Of a stretch of 64,000 bases of DNA, positions 22,949 through 31,940 are shown in pieces. A model generated the notes under the pieces. It saw only the letters and a program-made list of their open reading frames with translations, had not been told where the DNA came from and ran no database searches. Position 1 is the stretch's first letter. Each line of letters begins with the position of its first letter. The position numbers were made by a program, and so were the translations under genes. Where the stretch lies: positions 186,001 to 250,000 of the forward strand of contig NZ_WBMT01000019.1 of NCBI RefSeq assembly GCF_008923185.1, given 5' to 3'. This stretch comes from Actinomadura rudentiformis. GTDB taxonomy: Bacteria > Actinomycetota > Actinomycetes > Streptosporangiales > Streptosporangiaceae.

Positions 22949-24175
22949 GTGACGGCGAGCGAAACGATTGAGGCGGTCTTCCGGATCGAGTCCGCGCGGA
23001 TCATCGCCGGTGTCACCCGCATCGTGCGGGACGTGGGCATCGCCGAGGAACTCGCGCAGGACGCGCTGGTCGCCGCGCTGGAGCAGTGGCCGGAGTCGGG
23101 CGTTCCAGACAAGCCGGGCGCCTGGCTCATGGCCACGGCCAAGCACCGCGCGATCGACCTCGTGCGGCGCAAGGAGACGTACGCGCGCAAGCTGGCGGAG
23201 GTCGGCCGGACGCTGGAGGACGTGCCGCCGCCGGAGCCGGCGGAGGCCGACGACATCGACGATGACCTACTGCGGTTGATCTTCACCGCGTGCCATCCGG
23301 TGTTGTCCACGGAGGGGCGGATCGCGCTGACGCTGCGGTTGCTGGGCGGGCTGACCACCGAGGAGATCGCGCGGGCCTTCCTGACCTCGGAGCCCACGGT
23401 GGCGCAGCGCATCGTCCGCGCCAAGCGCGCCCTCGCCAAAGCCGGCGTCCCGTTCGAGGTCCCGTACGGCGAAGACCGGGCGACCCGCCTCTCCTCCGTT
23501 CTCGAGGTCATCTACCTCGTCTTCAACGAGGGCTACTCCGCGACGGCCGGCGATGATCTCGTCCGGCCGGCGCTGTGCGAGGACGCGCTCCGGCTGGCCC
23601 GCGTGCTGGCGGGACTGATGCCCGAGGAGCCCGAGGTCCACGGGCTGGCAGCCCTGCTGGAGATCCAGGCGTCCCGCATCGCCGCCCGGACGGGACCGGA
23701 CGGCGAGCCGGTGCTCCTCGCCGACCAGAACCGCGCCAAGTGGAACCGCCTCCTCATCCGCCGCGGCATCGAGGCACTGCGGCACGCGGGCACGGGCCCG
23801 TACTCGGTCCAGGCCGCGATCGCCGCGTGCCATGCGCAGGCCGTCCGGTACGAGGACACCGACTGGACGACGATCGCCGCGCTGTACGGCCGCCTCGTCA
23901 CCCTGACCCCATCGCCGGTGGTCGAACTCAACCGCGCGGTGGCCGTCTCCATGGCGGAGGGCCCCGCCGCCGCCCTGGCGATCGTGGACACCCTCTCGGA
24001 CGCCCCGGCCATGAAGAACTACCACCTGCTGCCGAGCGTGCGCGGAGACCTCCTCGAACGCCTGGGCCGCCTGGACGAGGCCCGCGCGGAGTACGAGAGG
24101 GCCGCCGCCCTCACCCGGAATGAACGCGAGAAGCAGCTACTCCTCGCCCGTGCCGCCCGCTCGAACTCGGGATAA
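22949..24175 (+). CDS. ECF42-type RNA polymerase sigma factor with C-terminal TPR extension
   Basis: About 408 residues from GTG 22949 (GTG 22943 also in frame). Residues 1-170 contain sigma region 2 (AEELAQDALVAALEQW, PGAWLMATAKHRAIDLVRR) and region 4 (TTEEIARAFLTSEPTVAQRIVRAKRAL). The remaining 240 residues are helical repeats with LVFNEGYSA, EVHGLAALLEIQASR and PSPVVELNRAVAV, the DUF6596/TPR-like extension of ECF42 factors. That extension replaces an anti-sigma factor in controlling activity. It is in an operon with the DGPF gene, a typical regulon member. The inducing signal is unknown. Confidence 0.92.
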   Translation: MTASETIEAVFRIESARIIAGVTRIVRDVGIAEELAQDALVAALEQWPESGVPDKPGAWLMATAKHRAIDLVRRKETYARKLAEVGRTLEDVPPPEPAEADDIDDDLLRLIFTACHPVLSTEGRIALTLRLLGGLTTEEIARAFLTSEPTVAQRIVRAKRALAKAGVPFEVPYGEDRATRLSSVLEVIYLVFNEGYSATAGDDLVRPALCEDALRLARVLAGLMPEEPEVHGLAALLEIQASRIAARTGPDGEPVLLADQNRAKWNRLLIRRGIEALRHAGTGPYSVQAAIAACHAQAVRYEDTDWTTIAALYGRLVTLTPSPVVELNRAVAVSMAEGPAAALAIVDTLSDAPAMKNYHLLPSVRGDLLERLGRLDEARAEYERAAALTRNEREKQLLLARAARSNSG

Positions 24176-24405
24176 AGACGGGCCCACTCCCGCCGACGCC
24201 GTTGCAGTACCGAGTTTATGGACTGCGGGCGCATCCCCCGCTCCGGTGGCATTGCCGAATCCGTTCCGTTCACGGTGCGTTCAAAGCCGGTCACATAATC
24301 GAGATGGAGCGCAATTCCTTCACAGCCCCCGCTGGCGAGACTCGTCAGCGTCAAATGACGCTCAGCTGCGCGTCTGTGGCGGTCCGTGAATCTGTGATCG
24401 AACGC

Positions 24406-24435
24406 TTGACGACGGCCGAAGGCGCTCCCTACAGT
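24406..24435 (+). promoter_or_regulatory. Promoter of the pksE operon
   Basis: TTGACG (24406-24411), 18 bp, TACAGT (24430-24435). Both hexamers are close to the sigma-70/HrdB consensus. Predicted transcription start near 24442, giving a leader of about 180 nt before the GTG at 24623. Confidence 0.6.
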
Positions 24436-24459
24436 CGAGTAACTTAGAACGATCTTGAC

Positions 24460-24500
24460 CTGGAAGAGGCGGCGACAGCAGTGTCGGCCGCCTCTTCCAG
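24460..24500 (+). promoter_or_regulatory. Long hairpin in the pksE leader
   Basis: CTGGAAGAGGCGGC (24460-24473) pairs perfectly with GCCGCCTCTTCCAG (24487-24500), and GACA/TGTC inside the loop adds four more pairs. It starts about 18 nt after the predicted transcription start. There is no U tract, so it is more likely a leader structure or protein site than a terminator. Confidence 0.5.
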
Positions 24501-24622
24501 AATGGCCAATCGGCCGCTTTGCGCATTTCCTCACCCGAATGGGCCCGCCGTTCATTTTGGCATGCCCGCATTTCGGTGCGGATGGGCCCGCGAAGTGCCG
24601 CTGCCGTTTCCTGGGGGTTCAT

Positions 24623-27600
24623 GTGGCTTCTCGTATCGCGATCATCGGTATGGCGTGCCGGTTCCCGGACGCCGCGACGCCCGACGAGCTGTGGGACAAC
24701 GTGCTGGCGGGGCGCCGCTCGTTCCGGCGGATCCCGTCCCAGCGCATCCGGCTGGAGGACTACTACAACGCCGACCGCGGTTCGGCCGACCACATCTACA
24801 TCACCGAGGCCGCGCTGCTGCGCGACTGGGAGTTCGACCGGGTGCGCTTCAAGGTCGCCGGGTCCACCTTCCGCAACGCGGATCTGACCCACTGGCTCGC
24901 GCTGGAGACCGCCGCCGAGGCACTGGCCGACGCGGGCCTGCCCGAGGGACGTGGCACGCCCGGCGAGTCCACCGGCGTGGTCGTCGGGAACTCGCTGACC
25001 GGCGAGGGGATCCGCGCGGCGCAGATGCGGCTGCGCTGGCCGTACGTGCGCCGCGTCGTCGCCGACGCGATGAAGGACGACGTCGCCGCCGACCGGCTCG
25101 CGGCTCTGCTGGCCGAGCTGGAGCACTCCTACAAGGCGCCGTTCCCGGTGCCGGACGGCGACTCTCTGGCAGGCGGGCTGTCCAACACGATCGCGGGCCG
25201 CATCTGCAACCACTTCGACTTCAACGGCGGCGGGTACGTCGTCGACGGTGCGTGCGCCTCGTCCCTGCTGTCGGTGATCACGGCCTGCAACGCGCTGCTG
25301 TCCGGCGACATGGACCTCGCGGTGGCGGGCGGCGTGGACATCAGCGTGGACGCCACCGAGCTGATCGGCTTCTCCCGCGCGGGCGCGCTCGCGATCGAGG
25401 AGATGCGGGTGTACGACCAGCGCTCTGCCGGGTTCTGGCCCGGCGAGGGCTGCGGCATGGTGGTCCTGATGCGCGAGGAGGACGCGGTGGCCCGGGGGCA
25501 CCGCGTCCACGGTCTCATCGACGGCTGGGGCGTCTCGTCGGACGGCGCGGGCGGCATCACCCGCCCGGAGACCGACGGGCAGCGGCTCGCGCTGGACCGC
25601 GCGTACCGCCGCGCCGGTTTCGGTCCGGGCGACGTCGCCTACTTCGAGGGGCACGGCACGGGCACCGCCGTCGGCGACGCCGCGGAGCTGGAGACGCTGA
25701 TCGAGGCGCGCCGCGCCGCTGGCTCGGACACCCCGCCCGCGGTCGTCGGCTCGATCAAGGCGAACATCGGGCACACCAAGGCCGCGGCGGGCGTCGCGGG
25801 CCTGATCAAGGCGGTGAAGGCGGTCGGCGCGGGCGTACTGCCGCCCACCACCGGCTGCGAACGCCCGCATCCGCTGCTGGACGAGGGCGCGGACGCGCTG
25901 CGCGTGCTGCGCAAGGGCGAGCCCTGGCCGGACGGGGCGCCGCTGCGCGCGGGCGTCAGCGCGATGGGCTTCGGCGGCATCAACACGCACATGGTCGTGG
26001 AGGCGCCGAGGGCGAGCCGCCGGACACGCCTCGACAACCGCACCCGGTCGGTGCTGAACTCCCCGCAGGACGCGGAGCTGTTCGTCCTGGACGCCGACTC
26101 GCCCGCCGCGCTCGCCGAGCGTGCCACCGCGCTCGTACCCGTCGCGGAGGCCGCGGCGCGATCCGAACTGCCCGACCTCGCCGCGCACCTGGCCGGACGG
26201 CTCGCGCGCCGCCCCTGGCGCGCGGCCGTCGTGGTGGACACCCCGGCGAAGCTCGCCGCGTCGCTGCGCCGCGTCGCCGAGCTGGCAACCGGAGAGCTCG
26301 CCGAGGACGCAAAGCTACTCGCGAAGGACACGGGGCTCTCGAAAGACAGGGCCGTGCCACGACGGCACATCGATCCGGCGTCCGGCGTGTTCGTCGGCGG
26401 GCCGGGTGAGCTGCCGCGGATCGTCTACCTGTTCCCGGGCCAGGGCTCGGGCACCCGTTCGGACGGCGGGGCGCTGCGCCGCCGCTTCGAGGCCGTGGAC
26501 GAGCTGTACGAGACGGCCGCGCTGCCGACCGGCGGCGACCAGATGGAGACGGCGGTGGCGCAGCCGCGCATCGCGACCGCCTCCGTCGCCGGGCTGCGGA
26601 TGCTCACCGGGCTGGGCGTGGAGGCGCAGGCCGCCGTCGGCCACAGCCTCGGCGAGATCACCGCGCTGCACTGGGCGGACGCCTTCGACGAGGCCGCGCT
26701 GCTGCGGATCACCGCGGCGCGCGGCGCGACGATGAGCAAGCTGGCGGAGGACGACGGCGCGATGGCGGGGATCTCCACCGACGCCGCGACGGTCGCGGAT
26801 CTGCTCGCCGAGCAGGACGACGGCGTCGTCATCGCCGGCCACAACGGGCCGAGGCAGACCGTCGTGTCCGGTCCGTCCGCCGGGCTTCTGCGGGTCATCA
26901 GCCGCGCCACCCGGGCGGGTCTCCAGGCCGTGCGGCTGCCGGTGTCGCACGCGTTCCATTCGCCGCTGGTCGCCCCGGCCGCCGAGGCGTTCGCCGGGCA
27001 CCTGAAGGACGAGGCGCTGGCGCCGGTCCGGCGCCGGGTGGTCTCCACGGTGACGGGCGAGCCGGTCGCGACCGGCACCGCGGAAGGCCTGCGGGAACTG
27101 CTGCGCGCGCAGATCACCGCGCCGGTCCTTTTCACCGAGGCGCTGACCGCGGCGGCGCGGGACGCGGACCTGCTGATCGAGGTCGGTCCGGGCCAGGTCC
27201 TCACCCATCTCGCCCGCGAGATCACCGACGTGCCGGCCGTCGCCACCCGTACCGACGAGGACACCCTCACCGGCCTGCTGGGCGCGCTCGGCGCCGCGTT
27301 CGCCGTGGGTGCGGGCGTCGAGGTCGCCGGGCTGTTCACCGAACGGCTGATCCGGCCGTTCGACCCGGACGCCGAGCCGGGCTTCATCGCCAACTTCTGC
27401 GAGATCGTCCCGGAGGTGGACGCGGCGTTGCTGGCCGACGCGTCCGCGCGGGCCGCCGTCACCTCGGACGGCGCGCCCGCCGGCGAGGCGGTGGACGTCG
27501 CGGACATCGACGACCCGCTGTTGCTCCTGCGCACGCTGGTCGCCCGCCGCGCCGAGTTCCCGCTGGAGACCGTCCAGGCCGACAGCAAGTTCCTCGACGA

Positions 27601-30535
27601 CCTGCACCTCAGCTCCATCGTCGTGTCGGAGCTGGTCGGCGAGGCGATGCGCACGCTCGACCTGAACGAGCCCGCCGCGCCGACGGGGTACGCGACCGCA
27701 ACGCTCGGCCAGGTCGCCGAGACCCTGCAGGAGCTGGTCGAGACGGGCTCCACGGGGATGGAGGACGCCGAGACGGCCGCCGCACGCATCGTCCCCCCGG
27801 GCGTGGGGCCATGGGTCCGCGCGTTCGCGCTCGACCGCCGCGTGACGCCCGCGCCCGCCCGGATCGCGCAGCGCGCCGAGGGCGCCTGGCAGGTCGTCGG
27901 CGACCACCCCGCCGCGGGGGCGCTGCGCGAGGCGCTGGAGTCGGCGCAGCTCGGCGACGGCGTGCTGGTGATCGTCCCGTCCGGGCGGGACGAGCGGCTC
28001 GCGACGCTGCGGTCCGGCGCCGAGGCGGTCCTCACCGCCAGGCTCGTGTCAGGAAGGGACGTGCAGCGCTGCGTCCTCGTCCAGGAGGAGCCGGGCGCCG
28101 CCGGGTTCGCCAAGACGCTGCACCTTGAGGCGCCCTGGGTGGCCACGACCGTGGTCACCGCCGCCCTGGACGACCCGGCGACACCGGAGGTGCTCGCCGC
28201 CGAGGCCGCCGCGACCGACCGGTTCCGCGAGGTGGAGCACGACGGCGGCGTCCGCCGCGAGCCCGTTCTGGCGCCCGTCGAGCCGGACGGCACCGATCTG
28301 CCCCTTGGCCCCGGCGACGTGCTGCTCGTCACCGGAGGCGGCAAGGGCATCTCCGCCGAGTGCGCGCTGGCACTGGCCAAGGAGAGCGGTGCCCGGCTCG
28401 TCCTGCTGGGCCGGTCGGCACCGGACGGGGACGCCGAGCTGGCCGCCAACCTCGAACGCATGGAAGCCGCCGGGGTCACCGCCCGCTACCTGCGCGCCGA
28501 CGTCACCGACGCGGCCCGCGTGGCCGCGGCCGTCACCGCAGCGGAGGCGGAATTTGGGCCGGTCACCGCCGTCCTGCACGGCGCGGGCGGCAACGTACCC
28601 AAGCTGCTGGAGGAGCTGACCGACGAGGACTACGCCCGCACGATCGACCCGAAGGTCGCCGGCCTGGAGGCGGTGCTCGCCGCCGTCGACACCGCGCGGC
28701 TGCGGCTCGTCGTCACGTTCGGCAGCATGACCGGGCGCGCCGGGCTGCGCGGCGAGGCCCACTACGCGGTCGCGAACGAATGGCAGAGCGACCTCGTCGA
28801 ACGGCTCGCCGCCGAGCTGCCGCACTGCCGCTTCCGCGCGGTCGAGTGGTCGCTGTGGTCCGGCATCGGCATGGGCGAGCGGCTCGGCTCGGTCGAGAAC
28901 CTGGCCCGCGCGGGCGTCACCACGATCACCCCTGACCAGGGCGTGAAGATCCTGCGCGATCTGGTCGCCGATCCCACCGCGCCGGTCGTCGCCGTCGTCA
29001 CCGGGCGGTTCGGCGAGATGCCCACCGTGTCGTTCGGCGCGGGCGAGCTGCCGCTGCTGCGGTTCCTCGAACGGCCCCGCGTCAGCTACCCCGGCATCGA
29101 ACTGGTCGCCGACGCCGAGGTCGGCTGGGACAGCGACCCCTATCTCGCCGAGCACGTCTTCGGCGGCGGGACCGAGGCCGTCCTGCCCGGAACCGTCGGC
29201 ATGGAGATCATGGCGCAGGCCGCGGCGGTGCTGCTCGACCTCGACACCGAGGCGGACGCGGCGCCCGTGCTGACCGGCGTGGAGTTCCTGCGGGCGATCG
29301 CCGTCCCCGCGGACGCCACGGTCACCGTGCGGGTCGCCGCCCTGCGCACCGCCCCGGACCGCGTCACCACCGTCGTCCGGTGCAGCACGACCAACTTTCA
29401 GGTGGAGCACTTCCGGGCCGTCTGCGAGCCGCCCGCCGCCAAGCCCAAGGGCGCCGGGCTCGTCCGGCAGGAGAACGCGGCGCTGCCGCCCATGGCGATC
29501 GACCCGCAGACCGAGCTGTACGGGCCGATGTTGTTCCACGGCCCGCGGTTCCGGCTGATGGGCGACATCCGCCGCGCGGACGCCATGCACGTCACGGCGC
29601 GGCTGCTGCCCGACACCCGGGTGGCCTGGTTCGGCCGCTACCTTCCAGACCGCCTGCTGCTCGGCGACCCGGCGGCCCGCGACTCCTACATGCAGCCGCT
29701 CGCGCTGTGCGCCCCGACCGTCCTCGCGATCCCGGCGGGCGTCGACCGGCTCGTCCCGGGCCCGCAGGCCGGAGCGACCCCCGCGTTCGTCCACGCCCGC
29801 TACCGGCGCGACGACACCTGCTGGGACATGGAGATCACCGACGAGGACGGGCAGCTGATCGAGACCTGGGAGGGGTTCCGGACCCGGATCGTCGAGAAGT
29901 TCCCGCTGCCCGGCGGCTGGGTGCCCGCCCTGCTCGGCCCGTACGTCGAGCACGCGCTCGTCGAGTTCGGCCTGGCCGGGCGGGCGACGCTGGACACCGA
30001 CGCCGGCGGCGCGCCCCGCCGCGAGGCCGCCGAACTCGCCGTCCGGCGCCTGCTCGGCGGCGACGTCACGCTGCGCCACCGCCCGGACGGCAAGCCCGAG
30101 CCGAGCACCGGCGGCACCGTGTCGATCGCCCACAGCGCCGGGATCACCCTCGCGACCACCACGCCCGGCTGCGACCTGGAGATCGTCGCCAACCGGGACG
30201 GCGACACCTGGGCCGGGCTCCTCGGCACTGACGGGTTCGCCCTCGCCGGGGCCCTCGTCGAGGCCATGGAGGAGGACTTCGACACGGCCGCGACCCGCGT
30301 CTGGGCCGCCGCCGAGTCCGCGGTCAAGGCCGGGCTGCCCGCCGGCACCCCGTTCACGCTCGACTCCGTCCACGAGGACGGCTGGGCCGTGCTCGCCGCC
30401 GGCGACGCGCGCGTGGCCACGCTCGCGGCCGGGATGCGGGGCGTCGCCGAGCCGGTCGTGCTGGGCGTCCTCACGGAGGCGGCCGGTGAAGGGGCCACGG
30501 CGCGGGGGGCCACGGCGCGGGGGGCCTCGGCGTGA
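24623..30535 (+). CDS. pksE: Enediyne-type iterative polyketide synthase PksE (KS-AT-ACP-KR-DH-PPTase)
   Basis: 1970 residues from GTG 24623, after CTGGGGG. KS at 1-460 with Cys211 in DGACASS, His344 in EGHGTGT and His384 in NIGHTK. AT at about 595-900 with Ser675 in GHSLGE and the malonyl-type HAFH at 776-779. ACP near 960-1040 in the family form DDLHLSS with Ser998 the likely pantetheine site. KR from about 1230 (VTGGGKG) with Tyr1381 in HYAVANEW. DH with His1511 in HVFGGGTEAVLP. The C-terminal phosphopantetheinyl transferase has Asp1851 in GCDLEIV and Glu1898/Lys1902 in WAAAESAVKAG. This order and length match enediyne PKSs such as SgcE and CalE8, which self-activate and build a C15-C16 polyene from malonyl-CoA. 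All catalytic residues are present, so it should be active. The C-terminus ends in slippage repeats. The usual enediyne companions are absent nearby. Confidence 0.93.
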   Translation: MASRIAIIGMACRFPDAATPDELWDNVLAGRRSFRRIPSQRIRLEDYYNADRGSADHIYITEAALLRDWEFDRVRFKVAGSTFRNADLTHWLALETAAEALADAGLPEGRGTPGESTGVVVGNSLTGEGIRAAQMRLRWPYVRRVVADAMKDDVAADRLAALLAELEHSYKAPFPVPDGDSLAGGLSNTIAGRICNHFDFNGGGYVVDGACASSLLSVITACNALLSGDMDLAVAGGVDISVDATELIGFSRAGALAIEEMRVYDQRSAGFWPGEGCGMVVLMREEDAVARGHRVHGLIDGWGVSSDGAGGITRPETDGQRLALDRAYRRAGFGPGDVAYFEGHGTGTAVGDAAELETLIEARRAAGSDTPPAVVGSIKANIGHTKAAAGVAGLIKAVKAVGAGVLPPTTGCERPHPLLDEGADALRVLRKGEPWPDGAPLRAGVSAMGFGGINTHMVVEAPRASRRTRLDNRTRSVLNSPQDAELFVLDADSPAALAERATALVPVAEAAARSELPDLAAHLAGRLARRPWRAAVVVDTPAKLAASLRRVAELATGELAEDAKLLAKDTGLSKDRAVPRRHIDPASGVFVGGPGELPRIVYLFPGQGSGTRSDGGALRRRFEAVDELYETAALPTGGDQMETAVAQPRIATASVAGLRMLTGLGVEAQAAVGHSLGEITALHWADAFDEAALLRITAARGATMSKLAEDDGAMAGISTDAATVADLLAEQDDGVVIAGHNGPRQTVVSGPSAGLLRVISRATRAGLQAVRLPVSHAFHSPLVAPAAEAFAGHLKDEALAPVRRRVVSTVTGEPVATGTAEGLRELLRAQITAPVLFTEALTAAARDADLLIEVGPGQVLTHLAREITDVPAVATRTDEDTLTGLLGALGAAFAVGAGVEVAGLFTERLIRPFDPDAEPGFIANFCEIVPEVDAALLADASARAAVTSDGAPAGEAVDVADIDDPLLLLRTLVARRAEFPLETVQADSKFLDDLHLSSIVVSELVGEAMRTLDLNEPAAPTGYATATLGQVAETLQELVETGSTGMEDAETAAARIVPPGVGPWVRAFALDRRVTPAPARIAQRAEGAWQVVGDHPAAGALREALESAQLGDGVLVIVPSGRDERLATLRSGAEAVLTARLVSGRDVQRCVLVQEEPGAAGFAKTLHLEAPWVATTVVTAALDDPATPEVLAAEAAATDRFREVEHDGGVRREPVLAPVEPDGTDLPLGPGDVLLVTGGGKGISAECALALAKESGARLVLLGRSAPDGDAELAANLERMEAAGVTARYLRADVTDAARVAAAVTAAEAEFGPVTAVLHGAGGNVPKLLEELTDEDYARTIDPKVAGLEAVLAAVDTARLRLVVTFGSMTGRAGLRGEAHYAVANEWQSDLVERLAAELPHCRFRAVEWSLWSGIGMGERLGSVENLARAGVTTITPDQGVKILRDLVADPTAPVVAVVTGRFGEMPTVSFGAGELPLLRFLERPRVSYPGIELVADAEVGWDSDPYLAEHVFGGGTEAVLPGTVGMEIMAQAAAVLLDLDTEADAAPVLTGVEFLRAIAVPADATVTVRVAALRTAPDRVTTVVRCSTTNFQVEHFRAVCEPPAAKPKGAGLVRQENAALPPMAIDPQTELYGPMLFHGPRFRLMGDIRRADAMHVTARLLPDTRVAWFGRYLPDRLLLGDPAARDSYMQPLALCAPTVLAIPAGVDRLVPGPQAGATPAFVHARYRRDDTCWDMEITDEDGQLIETWEGFRTRIVEKFPLPGGWVPALLGPYVEHALVEFGLAGRATLDTDAGGAPRREAAELAVRRLLGGDVTLRHRPDGKPEPSTGGTVSIAHSAGITLATTTPGCDLEIVANRDGDTWAGLLGTDGFALAGALVEAMEEDFDTAATRVWAAAESAVKAGLPAGTPFTLDSVHEDGWAVLAAGDARVATLAAGMRGVAEPVVLGVLTEAAGEGATARGATARGASA

Positions 30536-30966
30536 GGGGCTACGAGTACCGGCACATCGTCACGATCGAGGACACCGACCTGCTCGGCAACGTCAACTAC
30601 GTCAACTACGTCCGGTGGCAGGGCCGTGCCCGCGAGCTGTGCATGCGGGAGTTCTCGCCGGACGTGGTGGCGGGGTTCGGCGACGGCGTCCGCCTGCTGA
30701 CCGTCAGCTGCCAGTGCGAGTACCTGCGGGAGCTGACCGTCTTCGACGAGGTCATCGTACGGATGTTCCTCGGCGAGCTCGGCCAGACGCAGATGACCAT
30801 GACGTTCGAGTACTGGCGGCAGCTGCCCGAGGGCGAGGAACTGGTCGCGACCGGCGAGCAGCGCGTCGCCTGCGTCCAGCCCGACGAGCGCGGCCACATG
30901 AAGCCCGCCCGGATCCCCGAGTCGATGCGGCGTCTCATGGACGCCGTGTCGGCCGGCCGCCGCTGA
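30532..30966 (+). CDS. Enediyne-type hotdog thioesterase (E10/CalE7 family)
   Basis: This 144-residue hotdog-fold thioesterase starts at GTG 30532, overlapping the pksE stop by 4 bp (GTGA), so the two are translationally coupled. The N-terminal YEYRHIVTIEDTDLLGNV, then NYVNYVRWQGRARELCMREF, is the signature of E10-type thioesterases that release the polyene from PksE, often with decarboxylation to a methyl ketone or heptaene. The Arg of VRWQGR corresponds to the catalytic arginine of that family. Pairing with pksE is invariant in enediyne loci, and it supports the PKS assignment. Confidence 0.92.
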   Translation: MRGYEYRHIVTIEDTDLLGNVNYVNYVRWQGRARELCMREFSPDVVAGFGDGVRLLTVSCQCEYLRELTVFDEVIVRMFLGELGQTQMTMTFEYWRQLPEGEELVATGEQRVACVQPDERGHMKPARIPESMRRLMDAVSAGRR

Positions 30967-31008
30967 TCTCCAGTGAAGCCGCTGAGCCCCAGTGAAGGAG
31001 AGGACCGA

Positions 31009-31815
31009 ATGAACGGTGTTTCCGCCACGGCCCGCTGGACGGCCGCCGCACGTGCCGACGAGACCCGCCGCGACGACGCCCTGTTCACCGACGAGCTGGC
31101 CGGGGAGCTCGCCGGGCCGGAGGGCTTCGCGCGGTACGAGCGCTACGCCAACCCCGGAACGACTGAGTTCCTCGCCATCCGCACCCGCTACCTGGACGAG
31201 GTCATAGGCCGATCCGCAGCCCTCACGCAGGTCGTCCTGGTCGCGGCGGGCCTGGACACCCGGTCGGTCCGGCTGGGCTGGCCTTCCGGGACCGTCCTGT
31301 ACGAGCTGGACCACGCCGACCTCGTCGATGAGAAGGAGAAGCGGCTCGCGGAGCTGGGCGCCCGGCACGCCTGCGAGCGGCACGCCATCGGCACGGATCT
31401 GACCGGCCCGTGGGACGGGCCGCTCCGCGCCGCGGGCTGGGACCCGTCCGTCCCCACCCTGTGGATCGTCGAGGGCCTGCTGTTCTACCTGCCCGAGGAC
31501 GACGCCCGGACGCTCCTCGCGCGCCTCGCCTCCCTCTCCGCGCCGGGCAGCGTCCTGGCCGGCGACCTGCTGAGCCACCAGTCCATGGTCAGCGAGTTCA
31601 CCCAGGAGGGCCTGCGCCGGCTCCGCGAGGACGGCTGCCCGTGGCTGTGGGGCACCGACCGTCCCGAAGACGTCCTGGCCGAGTCCGGCTGGACGGTGCG
31701 GGAGGTCAAGGTTCCCGGCGAGGACGGCGCCTCCTTCGGCCGCTGGCCTTGGCCGCCGCTGCCCCGCGGCACCGAGGGCTTTCCGATGAACTTCCTGTTC
31801 ACAGCGTCAGCCTGA
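31009..31815 (+). CDS. SAM-dependent methyltransferase, TIGR00027/LCM family
   Basis: This 268-residue protein starts at ATG 31009, 5 bp after GAAGGAGAGG, 42 bp downstream of the thioesterase gene and probably in the same operon. It has the TIGR00027 pattern: SATARWTAAARADETRRDDALFTDELA at the N-terminus, FLAIRTRYLDE, VVLVAAGLDTRSVRLGW (SAM-binding motif I), ELDHADLVDEKEKRL, and LWIVEGLLFYLPEDDA. Relatives include leucine-carboxyl and polyketide methyltransferases, so O-methylation of a carboxylate or hydroxyl on the polyene product is a reasonable proposal. This family is not part of the usual enediyne core. Confidence 0.88.
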   Translation: MNGVSATARWTAAARADETRRDDALFTDELAGELAGPEGFARYERYANPGTTEFLAIRTRYLDEVIGRSAALTQVVLVAAGLDTRSVRLGWPSGTVLYELDHADLVDEKEKRLAELGARHACERHAIGTDLTGPWDGPLRAAGWDPSVPTLWIVEGLLFYLPEDDARTLLARLASLSAPGSVLAGDLLSHQSMVSEFTQEGLRRLREDGCPWLWGTDRPEDVLAESGWTVREVKVPGEDGASFGRWPWPPLPRGTEGFPMNFLFTASA

Positions 31816-31822
31816 GGGACCG

Positions 31823-31848
31823 GCGGGCTCGGTGGCCGCCGAGCCCGC
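31823..31848 (+). terminator. Terminator after the pksE operon
   Basis: GCGGGCTCGG and CCGAGCCCGC form a perfect 10-bp stem with a 6-nt loop, 7 bp after the methyltransferase stop. Marks the end of the three-gene operon. Confidence 0.7.
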
Positions 31849-31884
31849 AGCAGTGATCAATCTTGCGGTCGAGGAAGAACGAAC

Positions 31885-31914
31885 GCGGCCCCAAGGAGAA
31901 ACCCTTGGGGCCGC
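31885..31914. terminator. Bidirectional hairpin between pksE operon and propeller gene
   Basis: GCGGCCCCAAGG and CCTTGGGGCCGC, a perfect 12-bp stem with a 6-nt loop, 26 bp from the end of the convergent minus-strand gene. Confidence 0.75.
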
Positions 31915-31940
31915 AGCTTCGCTGGGCAGGCCGTTCTCCT

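Larger units (their letters stand above)
24176..24622. other. PKS leader and promoter region
   Basis: No gene is seen. It includes AT-rich stretches, a good promoter at 24406-24435, a long hairpin at 24460-24500 and a repeated ATGGGCCCGC (24539-24548 and 24583-24592). The plus-strand frame open upstream of the PKS start has no ribosome binding site and its peptide matches no PKS N-terminus. Confidence 0.6.

Noticed and set aside
24623..30535. Full enediyne biosynthetic cluster
   Set aside because: Besides pksE and the E10 thioesterase, none of the conserved enediyne genes (E3, E4, E5, apoprotein, self-resistance) is recognisable in the window.
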